Positions 25,775 to 34,915 of a DNA stretch of 64,000 nucleotides are shown in pieces. Each line of letters opens with the position of its first letter. Positions within the stretch are counted from its first letter, which is position 1. This DNA is from CAWDCV01 sp963728125. Its GTDB lineage: Bacteria > Actinomycetota > Actinomycetes > CAWDCV01. The stretch lies in NCBI GenBank assembly GCA_963728125.1, contig CAVSIZ010000009.1:186001-250000 (forward strand), in the 5' to 3' direction. Under the pieces are notes generated by a model. The model searched no databases, had not been told where the DNA came from, and saw only the letters and a list, made by a program, of their open reading frames with translations. Both the position numbers and the translations under genes were made by a program.

Positions 25775-26953
25775 GTGTCGTTGCCCCCGCTTGTCGAGCC
25801 CGCGTCCGAGCTGACGGTCGACGAGGTTCGCCGCTACTCCCGTCACCTGATCATTCCCGACGTGGCGATGACCGGGCAGAAGCGCCTCAAGAACGCCAAG
25901 GTGCTCTGCGTCGGCGCCGGTGGCCTCGGCTCGCCCGCCCTCATGTACCTCGCCGCGGCAGGTGTCGGCACGCTCGGCATCGTCGAGTTCGACGTGGTCG
26001 ACGAGTCCAACCTGCAGCGCCAGATCATCCACGGTCAGTCCGACATCGGCCGCTCCAAGGCGGAGTCGGCCCGCGACACGGTTCGGGAAATCAATCCCCA
26101 CGTCGAGGTCGTCCTGCACGAGGAGCGACTCGACTCCGACAACGCGATGCAGATCTTCGCCGGGTACGACCTGATCGTCGACGGCACCGACAACTTCGCC
26201 ACCCGCTACCTGGTCAACGACGCCTGCGTGCTGCTCGGGAAGCCGTACGTCTGGGGATCGATCTACCGCTTCGACGGGCAGGCCAGTGTCTTCTGGGCCG
26301 AGCACGGGCCCTGCTACCGCTGCCTCTACCCCGAGCCGCCGCCGCCGGGCATGGTTCCCTCGTGCGCCGAGGGCGGCGTGCTCGGCGTGCTCTGCGCGTC
26401 GATCGGCTCCATCCAGGTCAACGAGGCGATCAAGCTGCTGACGGGCATCGGCGACTCGCTCGTCGGCCGGTTGATGGTCTACGACGCGCTGGAGATGTCG
26501 TACCGCGCGATCAAGGTTCGCAAGGACCCCGAGTGCGCGATCTGCGGCAAGAACCCGACCGTCACCGAGCTCATCGACTACGAAGCGTTCTGCGGCACGA
26601 TCAGCGAGGAGGCCGCCGAGGCCGCCCGCGGATCGACGATCACCGCGGCCCAGCTCGCCGAGATGGTCGAGCGTGGCGACAACCTCTACCTCGTTGACGT
26701 GCGCGAGCCGGTCGAGCGCGAGATCGTCGCCATTCCCGACTCGGTGCTGATCCCGAAGGACCGCATCCTGTCCGGCGCCGCGCTCGCCGAACTTCCGCAG
26801 GATTCCCCGATCGTCCTGTACTGCAAGACCGGGGTACGGTCCGCGGAGGCGCTCGCGGCACTCAAGAACGCCGGCTTCGCCGACGCCCGGCACGTTGCCG
26901 GCGGTGTCGTGAGCTGGGTCAACTCGGTCGACCCGTCGCTGCCGGTGTACTAG
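25775..26953 (+). CDS. moeZ: MoeZ: sulfur-carrier adenylyltransferase/sulfurtransferase
   Basis: 392 residues. The N-terminal 270 are a ThiF/MoeB domain: VLCVGAGGLGSPALMYLAAA (ATP loop), a zinc site formed by CYRCLYPEPPPPGMVPSCAEGG and CAICG, and QRQIIHG. The C-terminal 110 are a rhodanese domain with active-site Cys in IVLYCKTGVRSAEALA. MoeZ adenylates and sulfurylates the C-terminal Gly of carriers such as MoaD and CysO, for molybdopterin and cysteine synthesis. Follows DUF3152 and converges, with a 4-base overlap, on the RIO kinase. moaE lies at 55.3 kb. Confidence 0.95.
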   Translation: MSLPPLVEPASELTVDEVRRYSRHLIIPDVAMTGQKRLKNAKVLCVGAGGLGSPALMYLAAAGVGTLGIVEFDVVDESNLQRQIIHGQSDIGRSKAESARDTVREINPHVEVVLHEERLDSDNAMQIFAGYDLIVDGTDNFATRYLVNDACVLLGKPYVWGSIYRFDGQASVFWAEHGPCYRCLYPEPPPPGMVPSCAEGGVLGVLCASIGSIQVNEAIKLLTGIGDSLVGRLMVYDALEMSYRAIKVRKDPECAICGKNPTVTELIDYEAFCGTISEEAAEAARGSTITAAQLAEMVERGDNLYLVDVREPVEREIVAIPDSVLIPKDRILSGAALAELPQDSPIVLYCKTGVRSAEALAALKNAGFADARHVAGGVVSWVNSVDPSLPVY

Positions 26954-27768
26954 AAGGCCTGCGCGAGTAGCTCCCCGAACAGCGCGTCGTCGTCGACATC
27001 CAGCCCCCGGGAACGAAACCACGAGGACACGTTTCGGCAGTCGCGCTGCAGCAGCTCGATGCCGTGCGGGTTGCCGACGATGTCGACGAGCTGCGGCAGG
27101 TCGATGATCACCAACCGGTCGCCCGCGGCGAGGATGTTGTAGGCCGACAGGTCCCCGTGCGCCCATCCGGCACGGGCGAGGTCGGCCATCGCGTTGCTGA
27201 GCTGCGCGAAGTAGTCGCGGAGTAGCTCCGGCGCCGGTCGCACCTGCGCAAGCCGGGGCGCCGCAACGCCGTCGACGGTGATGAGCTCCATGAGGAGCTC
27301 GGTCCCGTCGAGCTGGACCGGGTACGGCACCGGCACGCCGGCCGACCACAGCTGCGACAGCGCGGCGAACTCCGCCGCGGCCCACTCGCCGGCGGCGATG
27401 ACACGGCCGTGCGCGGTCTTCTTGGCGAGGGCGCGAGCGTCGCGGCTGCGGCGCGTACGCCGACCTTCTGTGTAGGTGGCGCTGCGATGGAACGAGCGAT
27501 GTTCCTCGCTCCGATAGCGCTTGGCGGCCATGACGGCGCCGTCACGTCCGGGCACGGCGCGCTCGACAAGGAAGACGTCGGCTTCCTTGCCGGTCTTGAG
27601 GATGCCGAGCTCGGTGTCGATCGCAGCGTCCTCGGTCACGACCCAGTCGGGTCGCGGCTCGGGACCGCGGGCACCTTTTTCGACGGAACGCCAGGTGGAC
27701 CAGCGCTGACCCTCGTCGGGGTCGTCAACAGCCTGGAACGACAGCGTCCAGGGAGAGGGCGAAGACAT
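26950..27768 (-). CDS. RIO1-family serine kinase
   Basis: 272 residues. The kinase core is recognisable: GILKTGKEADVFLVERAV (nucleotide loop), MAAKRY (Lys), TEGRRTRRSRDARALAKKT (the RIO flexible loop), catalytic WAHGDLSAYNIL and metal-binding VIIDLPQLVDI (DLPQ replacing DFG as in RIO1). Family members act in ribosome maturation in eukaryotes and archaea; bacterial roles are little known. A short overlapping reading frame with a strong ribosome-binding site precedes it. Confidence 0.9.
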   Translation of the reverse strand: MSSPSPWTLSFQAVDDPDEGQRWSTWRSVEKGARGPEPRPDWVVTEDAAIDTELGILKTGKEADVFLVERAVPGRDGAVMAAKRYRSEEHRSFHRSATYTEGRRTRRSRDARALAKKTAHGRVIAAGEWAAAEFAALSQLWSAGVPVPYPVQLDGTELLMELITVDGVAAPRLAQVRPAPELLRDYFAQLSNAMADLARAGWAHGDLSAYNILAAGDRLVIIDLPQLVDIVGNPHGIELLQRDCRNVSSWFRSRGLDVDDDALFGELLAQAF

Positions 27769-27832
27769 GAGAGGAACTCCAGGAGAGGGAGGCAGGGGCG
27801 ACGGAAGTAGCCCGTCGGACGACGGTCGACAT
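27725..27832 (-). CDS. Candidate 35-residue upstream ORF overlapping the RIO kinase start
   Basis: An ATG at 27832 is preceded by GAGGAGGA, the strongest ribosome-binding site in this gap. It opens MSTVVRRATSVAPASLSWSS and ends at a TGA inside the kinase gene. The kinase ATG at 27768 lies within this small frame, so translation of one may affect the other. It could equally be chance. No family recognised. Confidence 0.35.
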   Translation of the reverse strand: MSTVVRRATSVAPASLSWSSSHVFALSLDAVVPGC

Positions 27833-27914
27833 CGGTCCTCCTCCTCTCACTAGGGGCTTTCCTCGTGCAGGCGCGATTGTGCGGGACGTTTGCGGCAGGG
27901 GCAAGCGGTTTTGG

Positions 27915-28313
27915 CTACGACTGCGTCGCGGCCGCCCGCTCTGCGTCGCTGCGCAGGATGCACAGCTCGTTCCCCTCGGGGTCGGCGAACACGACCCAGC
28001 CGGTCCCGTCCGGCTTGCGCTGGTCGTCGACCACGGTGGCACCCAGCGCGAGCACGCGCTCGACCTCCTCGTCGCGGGTTCGATCGGTAGGAACGAGGTC
28101 GAGATGGACGCGGTTCTTGACCTGCTTGTCGTCGGGCACGTCGATGAACAACAGTCGAATCGTCCCGTCGGGCGAGAAGATCATGTTCTCCTCATGGCCC
28201 GGCAGATTCGGGTCGTCGGGGTCCTCGGCGAAACCGAGCAGCTCGCCCCACCAGACCGACTGCTCGTAGGCGTTGCGCGCATCGAACGTCGTATGCGAAA
28301 TCCGTACGGCCAT
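27915..28313 (-). CDS. VOC (glyoxalase/bleomycin-resistance fold) family protein
   Basis: 132 residues from ATG 28313. Two beta-alpha-beta-beta-beta halves are suggested by RISHTTFDARNAYEQSVWWG, GHEENMIFSPDGTIRLLFID and NRVHLDLVPTDRTRDEEVER, ending WVVFADPEGNELCIL. Metal-ligand positions (His near residue 6, the central His and the Glu of GNELC) are present. The function could be a dioxygenase, isomerase or binding protein. Confidence 0.88.
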   Translation of the reverse strand: MAVRISHTTFDARNAYEQSVWWGELLGFAEDPDDPNLPGHEENMIFSPDGTIRLLFIDVPDDKQVKNRVHLDLVPTDRTRDEEVERVLALGATVVDDQRKPDGTGWVVFADPEGNELCILRSDAERAAATQS

Positions 28314-28333
28314 GCGGCATCGTTGCCGGAACT

Positions 28334-28380
28334 GGTTCCGCGTGCACGCCCTTTTCGCCGCATCGTGTACGCGCGGAACC
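28334..28380. repeat. Intergenic long hairpin
   Basis: GGTTCCGCG at 28334-28342 is complemented by CGCGGAACC at 28372-28380. Beyond a 2-base bulge the next seven bases (TGCACGC) pair with GCGTGTA allowing one G-U pair, making a stem of about 16 pairs with a loop of about 13 bases. It sits between two minus-strand genes, downstream of the large membrane protein, so it may stabilise or end that transcript. No T-tract. Confidence 0.5.
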
Positions 28381-28414
28381 ACCTGACGAGTCGGTGAGAG
28401 GGAAACGGGGCCGG

Positions 28415-30898
28415 CTAGATGGCGCCGCGGCGTTGGAGGGCGCTGAAGCACAGCCACCCGGGCAGGACGGGCAACCAGAACGTCACCAGCCGGAACAGCA
28501 GTACCGAGGACACCGCCGTCGAGCCGGGCAGCCCCGCCGCGGTCAGGCCCGCGGACAGCGCAGCCTCGACGGCGCCGAGTCCGCCTGGGGTCGGCGCCGC
28601 CGAACCAAGAGCTGAGCCCGCGAGGTAGACGACGGCGATGCTCGCGATCGACAACGACCCGCCGAATGCGCGGATGGATGCGTACAGGCACAGCACGAAC
28701 GCGATGGTCAGCAACAGGTTTCCGCCTACGCCGAGCGCGAGCTTGCGCGGTGTCTGAAACATGTCGAGCAGGCGCGGAATGATCCGCGTCAGCATGGGCT
28801 GCACCCGGTCGCGTAGCAGACGCCGAGCCTGCGGTACGGCAAAGGCGGCGGCAAGCAGCAGCACCACAGCGACGACCACGAACAACACCGTCCGCGACGG
28901 CACCAGCTCGCTGGCTTCGCTGCTCCCCTGGCTGCCGGTGATGAAACCGGCCAGCAGCAGCAGTGCTACGTGGAACACGAACGCGAACACCTGCCAGACG
29001 CCGACGCTCGCTACAGCCAACGCGGGATCAACCCCGGACCGCTGTACGAACCGTACGTTCAGCGCCACCCCGCCCACCGCTGGCGGCGCGACCAGCTTGA
29101 CGAACGACCCGGCGACCTGCGCGAGGACGGTATCGACGAACTTCAGCCGCTGCGGTACGAAACCCATGAGGCTCAACGCCGCCGCGCCGAACGTCAGCAC
29201 GGAGAACCCGAGCGCGATCAACGACCACTCGAAGCTCGCGCTGGAGATGATCCGCACCGGGTTCACCGAACCCAGCTGCGTGAGCACGATGTACAGCGCC
29301 ACCGCGCCGCCGACGATGGTGAGCAGCGTGCGCGGACGTACCCGCTCCACCTGTATGGGCTCGATCTCCGCCTGCGGCAATCGCTTGAGTGCCGCCTCGC
29401 GCAGGTCGGTGAGCAATCCCTTGTGGTGGCGCAATTCGGTGCGGGTGTGGCCGGACAGCGCGATCGGCTGCAGCATTGGCAGCGCGCGAGCGACCTGATC
29501 CGCGCCGACTGCTGTCAAGGCCGCGTCGAGTGCACGATCGGTGCCCACGAGGAGCGCTGTCGTCGTCAAGAGCTGGGCGGCGTCGAGGCGGATCTGCAGA
29601 TCACTCGCCGCGACATCGCCCGACCGGACGTCGATCAGCCACAGCGTCGCCGCGTCGTCGAGCAGCATGCGATTCTCGGTCAAGCTGCGCGGCACGATGC
29701 GGCGCTCCACGAGGTTGGTGAACTGCTGCCATGCCTGGGCAAGCACGTCGTCGGTGAGGTCGTCGAGGGGCACCTCGTCGAGCGTTCGTCCCTCGACTTT
29801 CTCGTACGCCAGCAGCACCGCGTCGGGGCCGACGTCGCTCACGCCGACGAGGCGCGGCGTGCGTGCCCCGGCCGCCGATGCGGCGTACGACAGCAGCGCC
29901 TCGTGCTCGAGGGCGGCGCGCAGTGAGAGCAACGCCCGGCGCTGCATAGGGCTGCGCAGCCGGATGCGGCGCCACACCCGGTACACCAGCGCCGCGCCCT
30001 GCTGATCGCGATCCAGGACGGCCACGTCATACAGCCGACCCGACGTCGTGTGCACGAGATAGCGCCGCGAGTCCTCCACCTGTGGATCGACGGCTCGCAG
30101 CTCGGCGGCATCGATGCCGATCCGTCGCAACACCAGAGCGATCTCGGCACCGCCCGGTCGCGGGTTCGGCGTGCCAAGGACGTACCGCACGCCGAGACCC
30201 GACGCGCGGCCCACCAGCAGCGTGACGAGCAGCGCAAGTGGCGTCGACAGCCCGCCGATCAGGCTCTCCAGGATCAAGCCGGCGAACGTGACGTACGTCA
30301 GCAGCTGCAGGCGTCGGCGACCGGCAACACCGGTCGCAGACACGAACGCCACCAGCGCAGCGAGGAACGGCGCGACCGGCAGTTCGATGTCGGTGGCCTC
30401 GCCCCGGGTCAACGCGTCCAGCAGGTCGCGTGAGGCGTACGCCGACAGCACCAGGCTCAGGCCGTAGGCGAGCAGGAAACCGAGTGCGGCCGCGAGCAGC
30501 TCGTCGAGGATCCAGGCACTGCGTCGCCGCACGATCTGGTCGACCGCGATCGTCACCGGAAGTGCGAGCAGACCGAGGACGACGATGACGGCCACGACGT
30601 CGAGGACCCAGGACGGGATGTAGGCGGACACGCCGAGGATGTCCTGCTCCACACCGGACGTCGTCCCGACCGCGATTTGGCCGAGCGCGACGAGCAGTAC
30701 TGCGCCGACCACCGAGACGATCGTCCGACCGAGGTCGGCGGGCTGGCGGATGCGGCGTTTCGGAGTCGGCTCGATGACGACCGGCGCCTGGATCGGCGCG
30801 TCCTCGGTGAGCTCCAGCGGGCTGGTCACGGACGTGGGAGGGTCCGCCGGCGCCGGAGGCGCGGCATCGGTTCGCCCCTGCCCCGTCACCTCGACCAC
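28415..30898 (-). CDS. YbhN/LPG-synthase-type membrane protein with embedded degenerate kinase-like domain
   Basis: About 827 residues from GTG 30898 (GTG 30889 also possible). Residues about 50-260 hold roughly six membrane helices. Residues about 270-500 are soluble and kinase-like (YLVHTTSGRLYDVAVLDRDQ, VLLAYEKVEGRTLDEVPLDD). In that part the expected HxDxxxxN is replaced by PRSLTENR and DFG by DVR. The C-terminal 300 residues are the UPF0104/lysylphosphatidylglycerol synthase TM domain (VKLVAPPAVGGVALNVRFVQ, SAAPTPGGLGAVEAALSAGL). The GNAT-like catalytic domain of MprF is absent. Probably a lipid-related membrane protein; the kinase-like part looks inactive. Confidence 0.82.
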   Translation of the reverse strand: MVEVTGQGRTDAAPPAPADPPTSVTSPLELTEDAPIQAPVVIEPTPKRRIRQPADLGRTIVSVVGAVLLVALGQIAVGTTSGVEQDILGVSAYIPSWVLDVVAVIVVLGLLALPVTIAVDQIVRRRSAWILDELLAAALGFLLAYGLSLVLSAYASRDLLDALTRGEATDIELPVAPFLAALVAFVSATGVAGRRRLQLLTYVTFAGLILESLIGGLSTPLALLVTLLVGRASGLGVRYVLGTPNPRPGGAEIALVLRRIGIDAAELRAVDPQVEDSRRYLVHTTSGRLYDVAVLDRDQQGAALVYRVWRRIRLRSPMQRRALLSLRAALEHEALLSYAASAAGARTPRLVGVSDVGPDAVLLAYEKVEGRTLDEVPLDDLTDDVLAQAWQQFTNLVERRIVPRSLTENRMLLDDAATLWLIDVRSGDVAASDLQIRLDAAQLLTTTALLVGTDRALDAALTAVGADQVARALPMLQPIALSGHTRTELRHHKGLLTDLREAALKRLPQAEIEPIQVERVRPRTLLTIVGGAVALYIVLTQLGSVNPVRIISSASFEWSLIALGFSVLTFGAAALSLMGFVPQRLKFVDTVLAQVAGSFVKLVAPPAVGGVALNVRFVQRSGVDPALAVASVGVWQVFAFVFHVALLLLAGFITGSQGSSEASELVPSRTVLFVVVAVVLLLAAAFAVPQARRLLRDRVQPMLTRIIPRLLDMFQTPRKLALGVGGNLLLTIAFVLCLYASIRAFGGSLSIASIAVVYLAGSALGSAAPTPGGLGAVEAALSAGLTAAGLPGSTAVSSVLLFRLVTFWLPVLPGWLCFSALQRRGAI

Positions 30899-30956
30899 CT
30901 GTCGATGGTCGCAGACGCCTGGGCATCCCGACGGAACGAGACGTACGGAATGATGA

Positions 30957-31259
30957 GTGGGCGTGGTCCCCACCGAGTACGCCGAGCGTGTCCTCGAGGC
31001 CGTGGAGCGGATCCCGTACGGCCACGTCCTGGCCTACTCCGACGTCGCTGAGTGGATGGGTGAGGGATCGGCCCGCGGCGTGGGCGCGGTGATGGCGCGC
31101 TGGGGCGGTGGCGTGGCCTGGCATCGCGTCGTTCGCAGCGACGGCACGCCAGCACCGCACATCCGCGCCCGACAGCTGGCGCTGCTGCGTGAGGAAGGCG
31201 TGCCGATCCACGGCGAGCGGGTGCAGATGTCTCGCGCGCGCTGGGATGGCTCCACGTGA
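30957..31259 (+). CDS. Alkyltransferase-like protein (ATL, MGMT fold)
   Basis: 100 residues. The MGMT fold is clear (AERVLEAVERIPYGHVLAYS, ARGVGAVMARWGGGVAWHRV). The alkyl-accepting Cys of PCHR is replaced by Trp55 in AWHRVV. Such ATL proteins bind O6-alkylguanine without repairing it and pass the lesion to nucleotide excision repair. Corresponds by position to M. tuberculosis Rv3204. It overlaps the GNAT gene by 4 bases and sits upstream of adnAB. Confidence 0.9.
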   Translation: MGVVPTEYAERVLEAVERIPYGHVLAYSDVAEWMGEGSARGVGAVMARWGGGVAWHRVVRSDGTPAPHIRARQLALLREEGVPIHGERVQMSRARWDGST

Positions 31260-31711
31260 TCGCGATTCGTGATGCGACGCCAGCCGACGTCAGCGACCTC
31301 GTAGCGGCGTACCAGTGGCTGTTCGATCCACCCGGCCGGATGCCGCCGCAGTGGGATCCAGCCCGAGCGACGGACATCCTGGGCCGCGTGCTCGCGGGGC
31401 CGCGCTCGACGGTGCTCGTCGCAGCCGAGGGTCCCGGCCAGCTGGTCGGGTTCTGCAGCGTCTACCTGGACATCGAGTCGGCGCGCTTCGGGCAGCGCGC
31501 GTGGGTCGAGGATCTCGCCGTGCACCCGGATCGCCGATCGATGGGCATCGGCAAGGCACTGCTGGACGCCGCGAAGGACTGGGCGAAGATGCGCGGCGCC
31601 ACACATCTCGAGCTCGATTCGGGCGATGGCCGCGTCGCAGCGCATCGCTTCTACAACCGCGAGTCACCGAGCTGGCAATCGCGCAGCTTCGGTTGGGAGT
31701 TGCGTCACTGA
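31256..31711 (+). CDS. GNAT-family N-acetyltransferase
   Basis: 151 residues, start GTG overlapping the ATL stop. The acetyl-CoA binding motif A is VEDLAVHPDRRSMGIGKALL (the RxxGxG/A loop as RRSMGIG). The C-terminal HRFYNRESPSWQSRSFGWEL follows motif B. Substrate unknown; small GNATs of this type modify amines or protein N-termini. Lies 30 bases before adnA. Confidence 0.9.
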   Translation: MIAIRDATPADVSDLVAAYQWLFDPPGRMPPQWDPARATDILGRVLAGPRSTVLVAAEGPGQLVGFCSVYLDIESARFGQRAWVEDLAVHPDRRSMGIGKALLDAAKDWAKMRGATHLELDSGDGRVAAHRFYNRESPSWQSRSFGWELRH

Positions 31712-31741
31712 CCTGTCGGCCCGGCATGGTGTCATGCCGTC

Positions 31742-34700
31742 GTGACGCTCTCGATCGAGCCCGTGCGGGCGCCGACCTATCGGTTGGCGCGCCGGGTCGC
31801 GCCGGCGGCGGTTGCGCCGGACCTCGACGCCGAGCAGCGTTCGGTCGTCGCGCATCCCGGCGGGCCGCTGCTCGTGCTCGCGGGCCCGGGCACCGGCAAG
31901 ACGACGACGCTCGTCGAGGCTGTGGTCGACCGGATCGCCCATCGTGGGCTCGACCCCGAACATGTGCTCGTCCTGACGTTCAGCCGTAAGGCGGCGGCTG
32001 AGCTTCGCGACCGCATCACCGCGCGACTCGGCGGCACCACCCGTGAGCCGGTCGCCCGCACGTTCCACTCCTACGCCTTTGCGCTGCTCCGGCGCGAGGC
32101 TGCGCTGCGCGGTGCGCCGCCTCCGCGACTCCTCTCCGGTCCCGAGCAGGACCTCGTCGTACGAGAGTTGCTGCGCGGCGATGTCGACAGTGCTGCCCCG
32201 TGGTGGCCGGAGCGGTTGCGTCCGGCGCTGACGACGCGTGGTTTCGCCCGCGAGTTGCGCGATCTGCTGCTGCGGGCGGTGGAGCGCGGCGTGGACGCAG
32301 ATGCGCTGCACGCCCTCGGCCGCGCGCAGGACCGGGACGACTGGCAGGCAGCGGCCCGGTTCCTCCGGCAGTACTCCGGCGTCACGGCACTGGCCGATGC
32401 CAGCGCGTACGACCCCGCCGAGTTGCTGCGCGCCGTCATCGACCTGTTCGGCCGTGATCCCGAGCTGCTGGCCCGCGAACGTGCCCAGCGTCGTGCCGTG
32501 TTCGTCGACGAGTACCAGGACACCGACCCGGCGCAGGAGGAGCTCTTGCAGCTGCTTGCCGGGGGCGGACGTGACCTGGTCGTCGTCGGCGACCCCGACC
32601 AGTCGATTTACGGATTCCGGGGTACGGACGTGCGCGGCATTCGCGAGTTCCCGCAGCGTTTCCCTGACGTAGCAGGCCGCCCGGCTCAGGCTGTCCGACT
32701 GCACACCAGTAGGCGGTGCGGCTCAGCGCTGATCGAGACGGCAACCCGCGTGGCGCGCCGGCTGCCTGGGCCGGTCGGCGCGAGAGAACGCGTACCTGCT
32801 GACGGTGTTCCCGCCGGCCACGTCGAGGTTCATGTCCTACGCAGCCGTAGCCAGGAGGCCGCGTTCCTCGCCCACCGGTTGCGTCAGGCGCACCTGCTCG
32901 ACGGCGTGCCCTGGTCGCGGATGGCGATCCTCGTCCGGTCGACGATCTCGACGCTGCCGGTACTGCGCCGATCGCTCATGGCCGCCGGCGTCCCGGTGTG
33001 GGTGCACGGCGAGGAGGTGCCGCTGGTCGATCAGCCGGCGGTCCGTTCGATGCTGCAGTTGCTGCGCTGCGCCGTACGACCGGAGACGCTGGACGAGGAA
33101 ACCGCGCAGGACTTGCTCCTCTCGAGTTTCGGCGGTGCGGACGCGCTGACGCTGCGGCGCCTGCGCCAAGAGCTGCGGCGCCTCGAGCTGGTGGCTGGTG
33201 GGCGGCGAGCGTCCGGTGCGTTGCTCGTGGAGGCACTGCTCGCTCCGGTGGAGTTGACCCTGGTGCCGACACGCGTGGCGCGCCCGGCGGAGCGGGTGGC
33301 CGACCTGCTGGTTGTCGCACGAGACGCTGCGGCAGCCCCGGGCGCAACAGCTGAGGACGTGCTGTGGGCCGTGTGGGCACGCTCCGGCCTCGCCGTCAGG
33401 TGGCAGCGAGAGAGCCTTCGCGGTGGCACGGCCGGGGCGGCTGCCGATCGGGATCTCGACGCGGTCGTTGCGCTGTTCGACTCCGCGTCGCGGTTCGTCG
33501 ACCGGCTGCCCGGGGCGGGGCCCGATGTGTTCCTCGACTTCCTCGCCGACCAGCAGATCCCGAGTGACACCCTGGCTCCGCGCGCTCCGGCCGGCGAGGC
33601 CGTCGCCATCGTGACGGCGCACGCCAGCAAGGGCCTCGAGTGGGACGTCGTCGCTGTCGCAGGAGTCCAGGAAGGCAGCTGGCCCGACCTGCGGCTGCGC
33701 GGCTCCTTCCTCGGCAGCGAGCACCTCGTGGACGTTCTCGGCGGTGCAGTTGGCGAGCCCGGACCGACGGGAACGCTGCAGCGGCTGCTTGCCGAGGAGC
33801 GGCGCCTCTTCTACGTCGCGGTCACCCGAGCGCGCCGCCGGTTGCTGGTCACCGCGGTTGAGAGCGAGCGCGAAGGTGAGCAACCGTCCCGCTTCCTCGA
33901 CGAGATCGATCCCCTCGATGCTGACGGCGACCTCGAGCACCGCCGGATCACCGTCGTACCCCGGGCGCTGTCCCTCCCGGCGCTCGTGGCGGAGCTCCGC
34001 AGCGTCGCCGTGGACCCCGGCGTCGAACCCCATCGTCGAACCTCGGCGGCGGGGTACCTCGCGGAGCTCGCGACCGCCGGTGCGAGAGGAGCCGACCCGT
34101 CGTCGTGGTACGGCCTGGTACCGCTGTCCGATGATTCACCGGTACGCGATCCCGAGCAGCAGGTCGCCGTCTCGCCGTCGAAGGTCGAGTCGTTCCAGCG
34201 CTGCCAACTGCGCTGGTTCCTCGAGCACGTCGGTGGCACCGAGCAGTCGTCGTCGCAGCAGAGTCTGGGGACGCTGGTCCACGCGCTCGCCGCCGACCCG
34301 GCCCTGCCCGACGAGGCCGCGATGCTGCGCCAGCTCGAGGTGGGTCTCGACCGGCTCGACCTCGGCCCGCCCTGGCACGCCGAACGGCGGCGCGAGGAGG
34401 CGCGGACGATGGTGCGGCGGCTCGCCGCATGGTTGCGCTCCGGCGACCGCGAGCTGGTCGCCGCCGAGCTCGCGTTCGAGGAGACCGTCGGCCGGGCCGC
34501 GCTCGTCGGGCGCGTCGACCGGCTCGAGCGCGACGGCGTCGGCCGTGGCGTCGTCGTCGATCTCAAAACCGGATCGAGGCCCGCGCCGGATGCCGAGCTC
34601 GCAGCGCATCCCCAGCTCGCGGTCTACCAGCTCGCCATCGAGGTCGGTGCCTTCCGCGAGCAAGGCCTGACCGAACCCGGCGGCGCGGAGCTCGTGCAGG

Positions 34701-34915
34701 TGGGCGGCGGTGCCAGGGGTGGGCAGGCCCGGGTACAGGCCCAGCCTCCGCTATCGACCTATGCCGATCCGCAGTGGGCGCAGCAGCTGGTGGAGCAGGT
34801 GGCCGAGGGCATGGCCGGCGCCTCGTTCCACGCCGTCGACAACAGCTATTGCCGGAAGTGCCCGGTCCGGTCCAGCTGCCCCCTGCACGAGGACGGTCGG
34901 CAGGTCGGCTCGTGA
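31742..34915 (+). CDS. adnA: AdnA: helicase-nuclease subunit of the mycobacterial-type AdnAB complex
   Basis: 1057 residues. UvrD-family helicase motifs: LVLAGPGTGKTTTLVEAVVD (Walker A), VLTFSRKAAAELRDR, VFVDEYQDTDPAQEELLQL (Walker B) and VAIVTAHASKGLEWDVVAVA, with RLFYVAVTRARRRLL (motif VI). The C-terminus is a RecB-like nuclease: LVGRVDRLE, VVVDLKTG, and cysteines in SFQRCQLRWF and CRKCPVRSSC that form the Fe-S site. AdnAB resects double-strand breaks. Its stop overlaps adnB by GTGA. Length matches Rv3202c (about 1055). Confidence 0.94.
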   Translation: MTLSIEPVRAPTYRLARRVAPAAVAPDLDAEQRSVVAHPGGPLLVLAGPGTGKTTTLVEAVVDRIAHRGLDPEHVLVLTFSRKAAAELRDRITARLGGTTREPVARTFHSYAFALLRREAALRGAPPPRLLSGPEQDLVVRELLRGDVDSAAPWWPERLRPALTTRGFARELRDLLLRAVERGVDADALHALGRAQDRDDWQAAARFLRQYSGVTALADASAYDPAELLRAVIDLFGRDPELLARERAQRRAVFVDEYQDTDPAQEELLQLLAGGGRDLVVVGDPDQSIYGFRGTDVRGIREFPQRFPDVAGRPAQAVRLHTSRRCGSALIETATRVARRLPGPVGARERVPADGVPAGHVEVHVLRSRSQEAAFLAHRLRQAHLLDGVPWSRMAILVRSTISTLPVLRRSLMAAGVPVWVHGEEVPLVDQPAVRSMLQLLRCAVRPETLDEETAQDLLLSSFGGADALTLRRLRQELRRLELVAGGRRASGALLVEALLAPVELTLVPTRVARPAERVADLLVVARDAAAAPGATAEDVLWAVWARSGLAVRWQRESLRGGTAGAAADRDLDAVVALFDSASRFVDRLPGAGPDVFLDFLADQQIPSDTLAPRAPAGEAVAIVTAHASKGLEWDVVAVAGVQEGSWPDLRLRGSFLGSEHLVDVLGGAVGEPGPTGTLQRLLAEERRLFYVAVTRARRRLLVTAVESEREGEQPSRFLDEIDPLDADGDLEHRRITVVPRALSLPALVAELRSVAVDPGVEPHRRTSAAGYLAELATAGARGADPSSWYGLVPLSDDSPVRDPEQQVAVSPSKVESFQRCQLRWFLEHVGGTEQSSSQQSLGTLVHALAADPALPDEAAMLRQLEVGLDRLDLGPPWHAERRREEARTMVRRLAAWLRSGDRELVAAELAFEETVGRAALVGRVDRLERDGVGRGVVVDLKTGSRPAPDAELAAHPQLAVYQLAIEVGAFREQGLTEPGGAELVQVGGGARGGQARVQAQPPLSTYADPQWAQQLVEQVAEGMAGASFHAVDNSYCRKCPVRSSCPLHEDGRQVGS

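Noticed and set aside
25571..27385. 604-codon open frame on the minus strand opposite moeZ
   Set aside because: The plus-strand frame encodes an unmistakable MoeZ; the antisense frame is Arg/Gly/Asp-rich with no family features, a common by-product of G/C third-position bias.
32837..34033. Long minus-strand frame inside adnA
   Set aside because: Antisense shadow of a conserved helicase; no plausible product.
34429..34911. N-terminal extension of AdnB
   Set aside because: Overlaps the AdnA nuclease domain in another frame; the GTGA overlap start at 34912 fits the family length.
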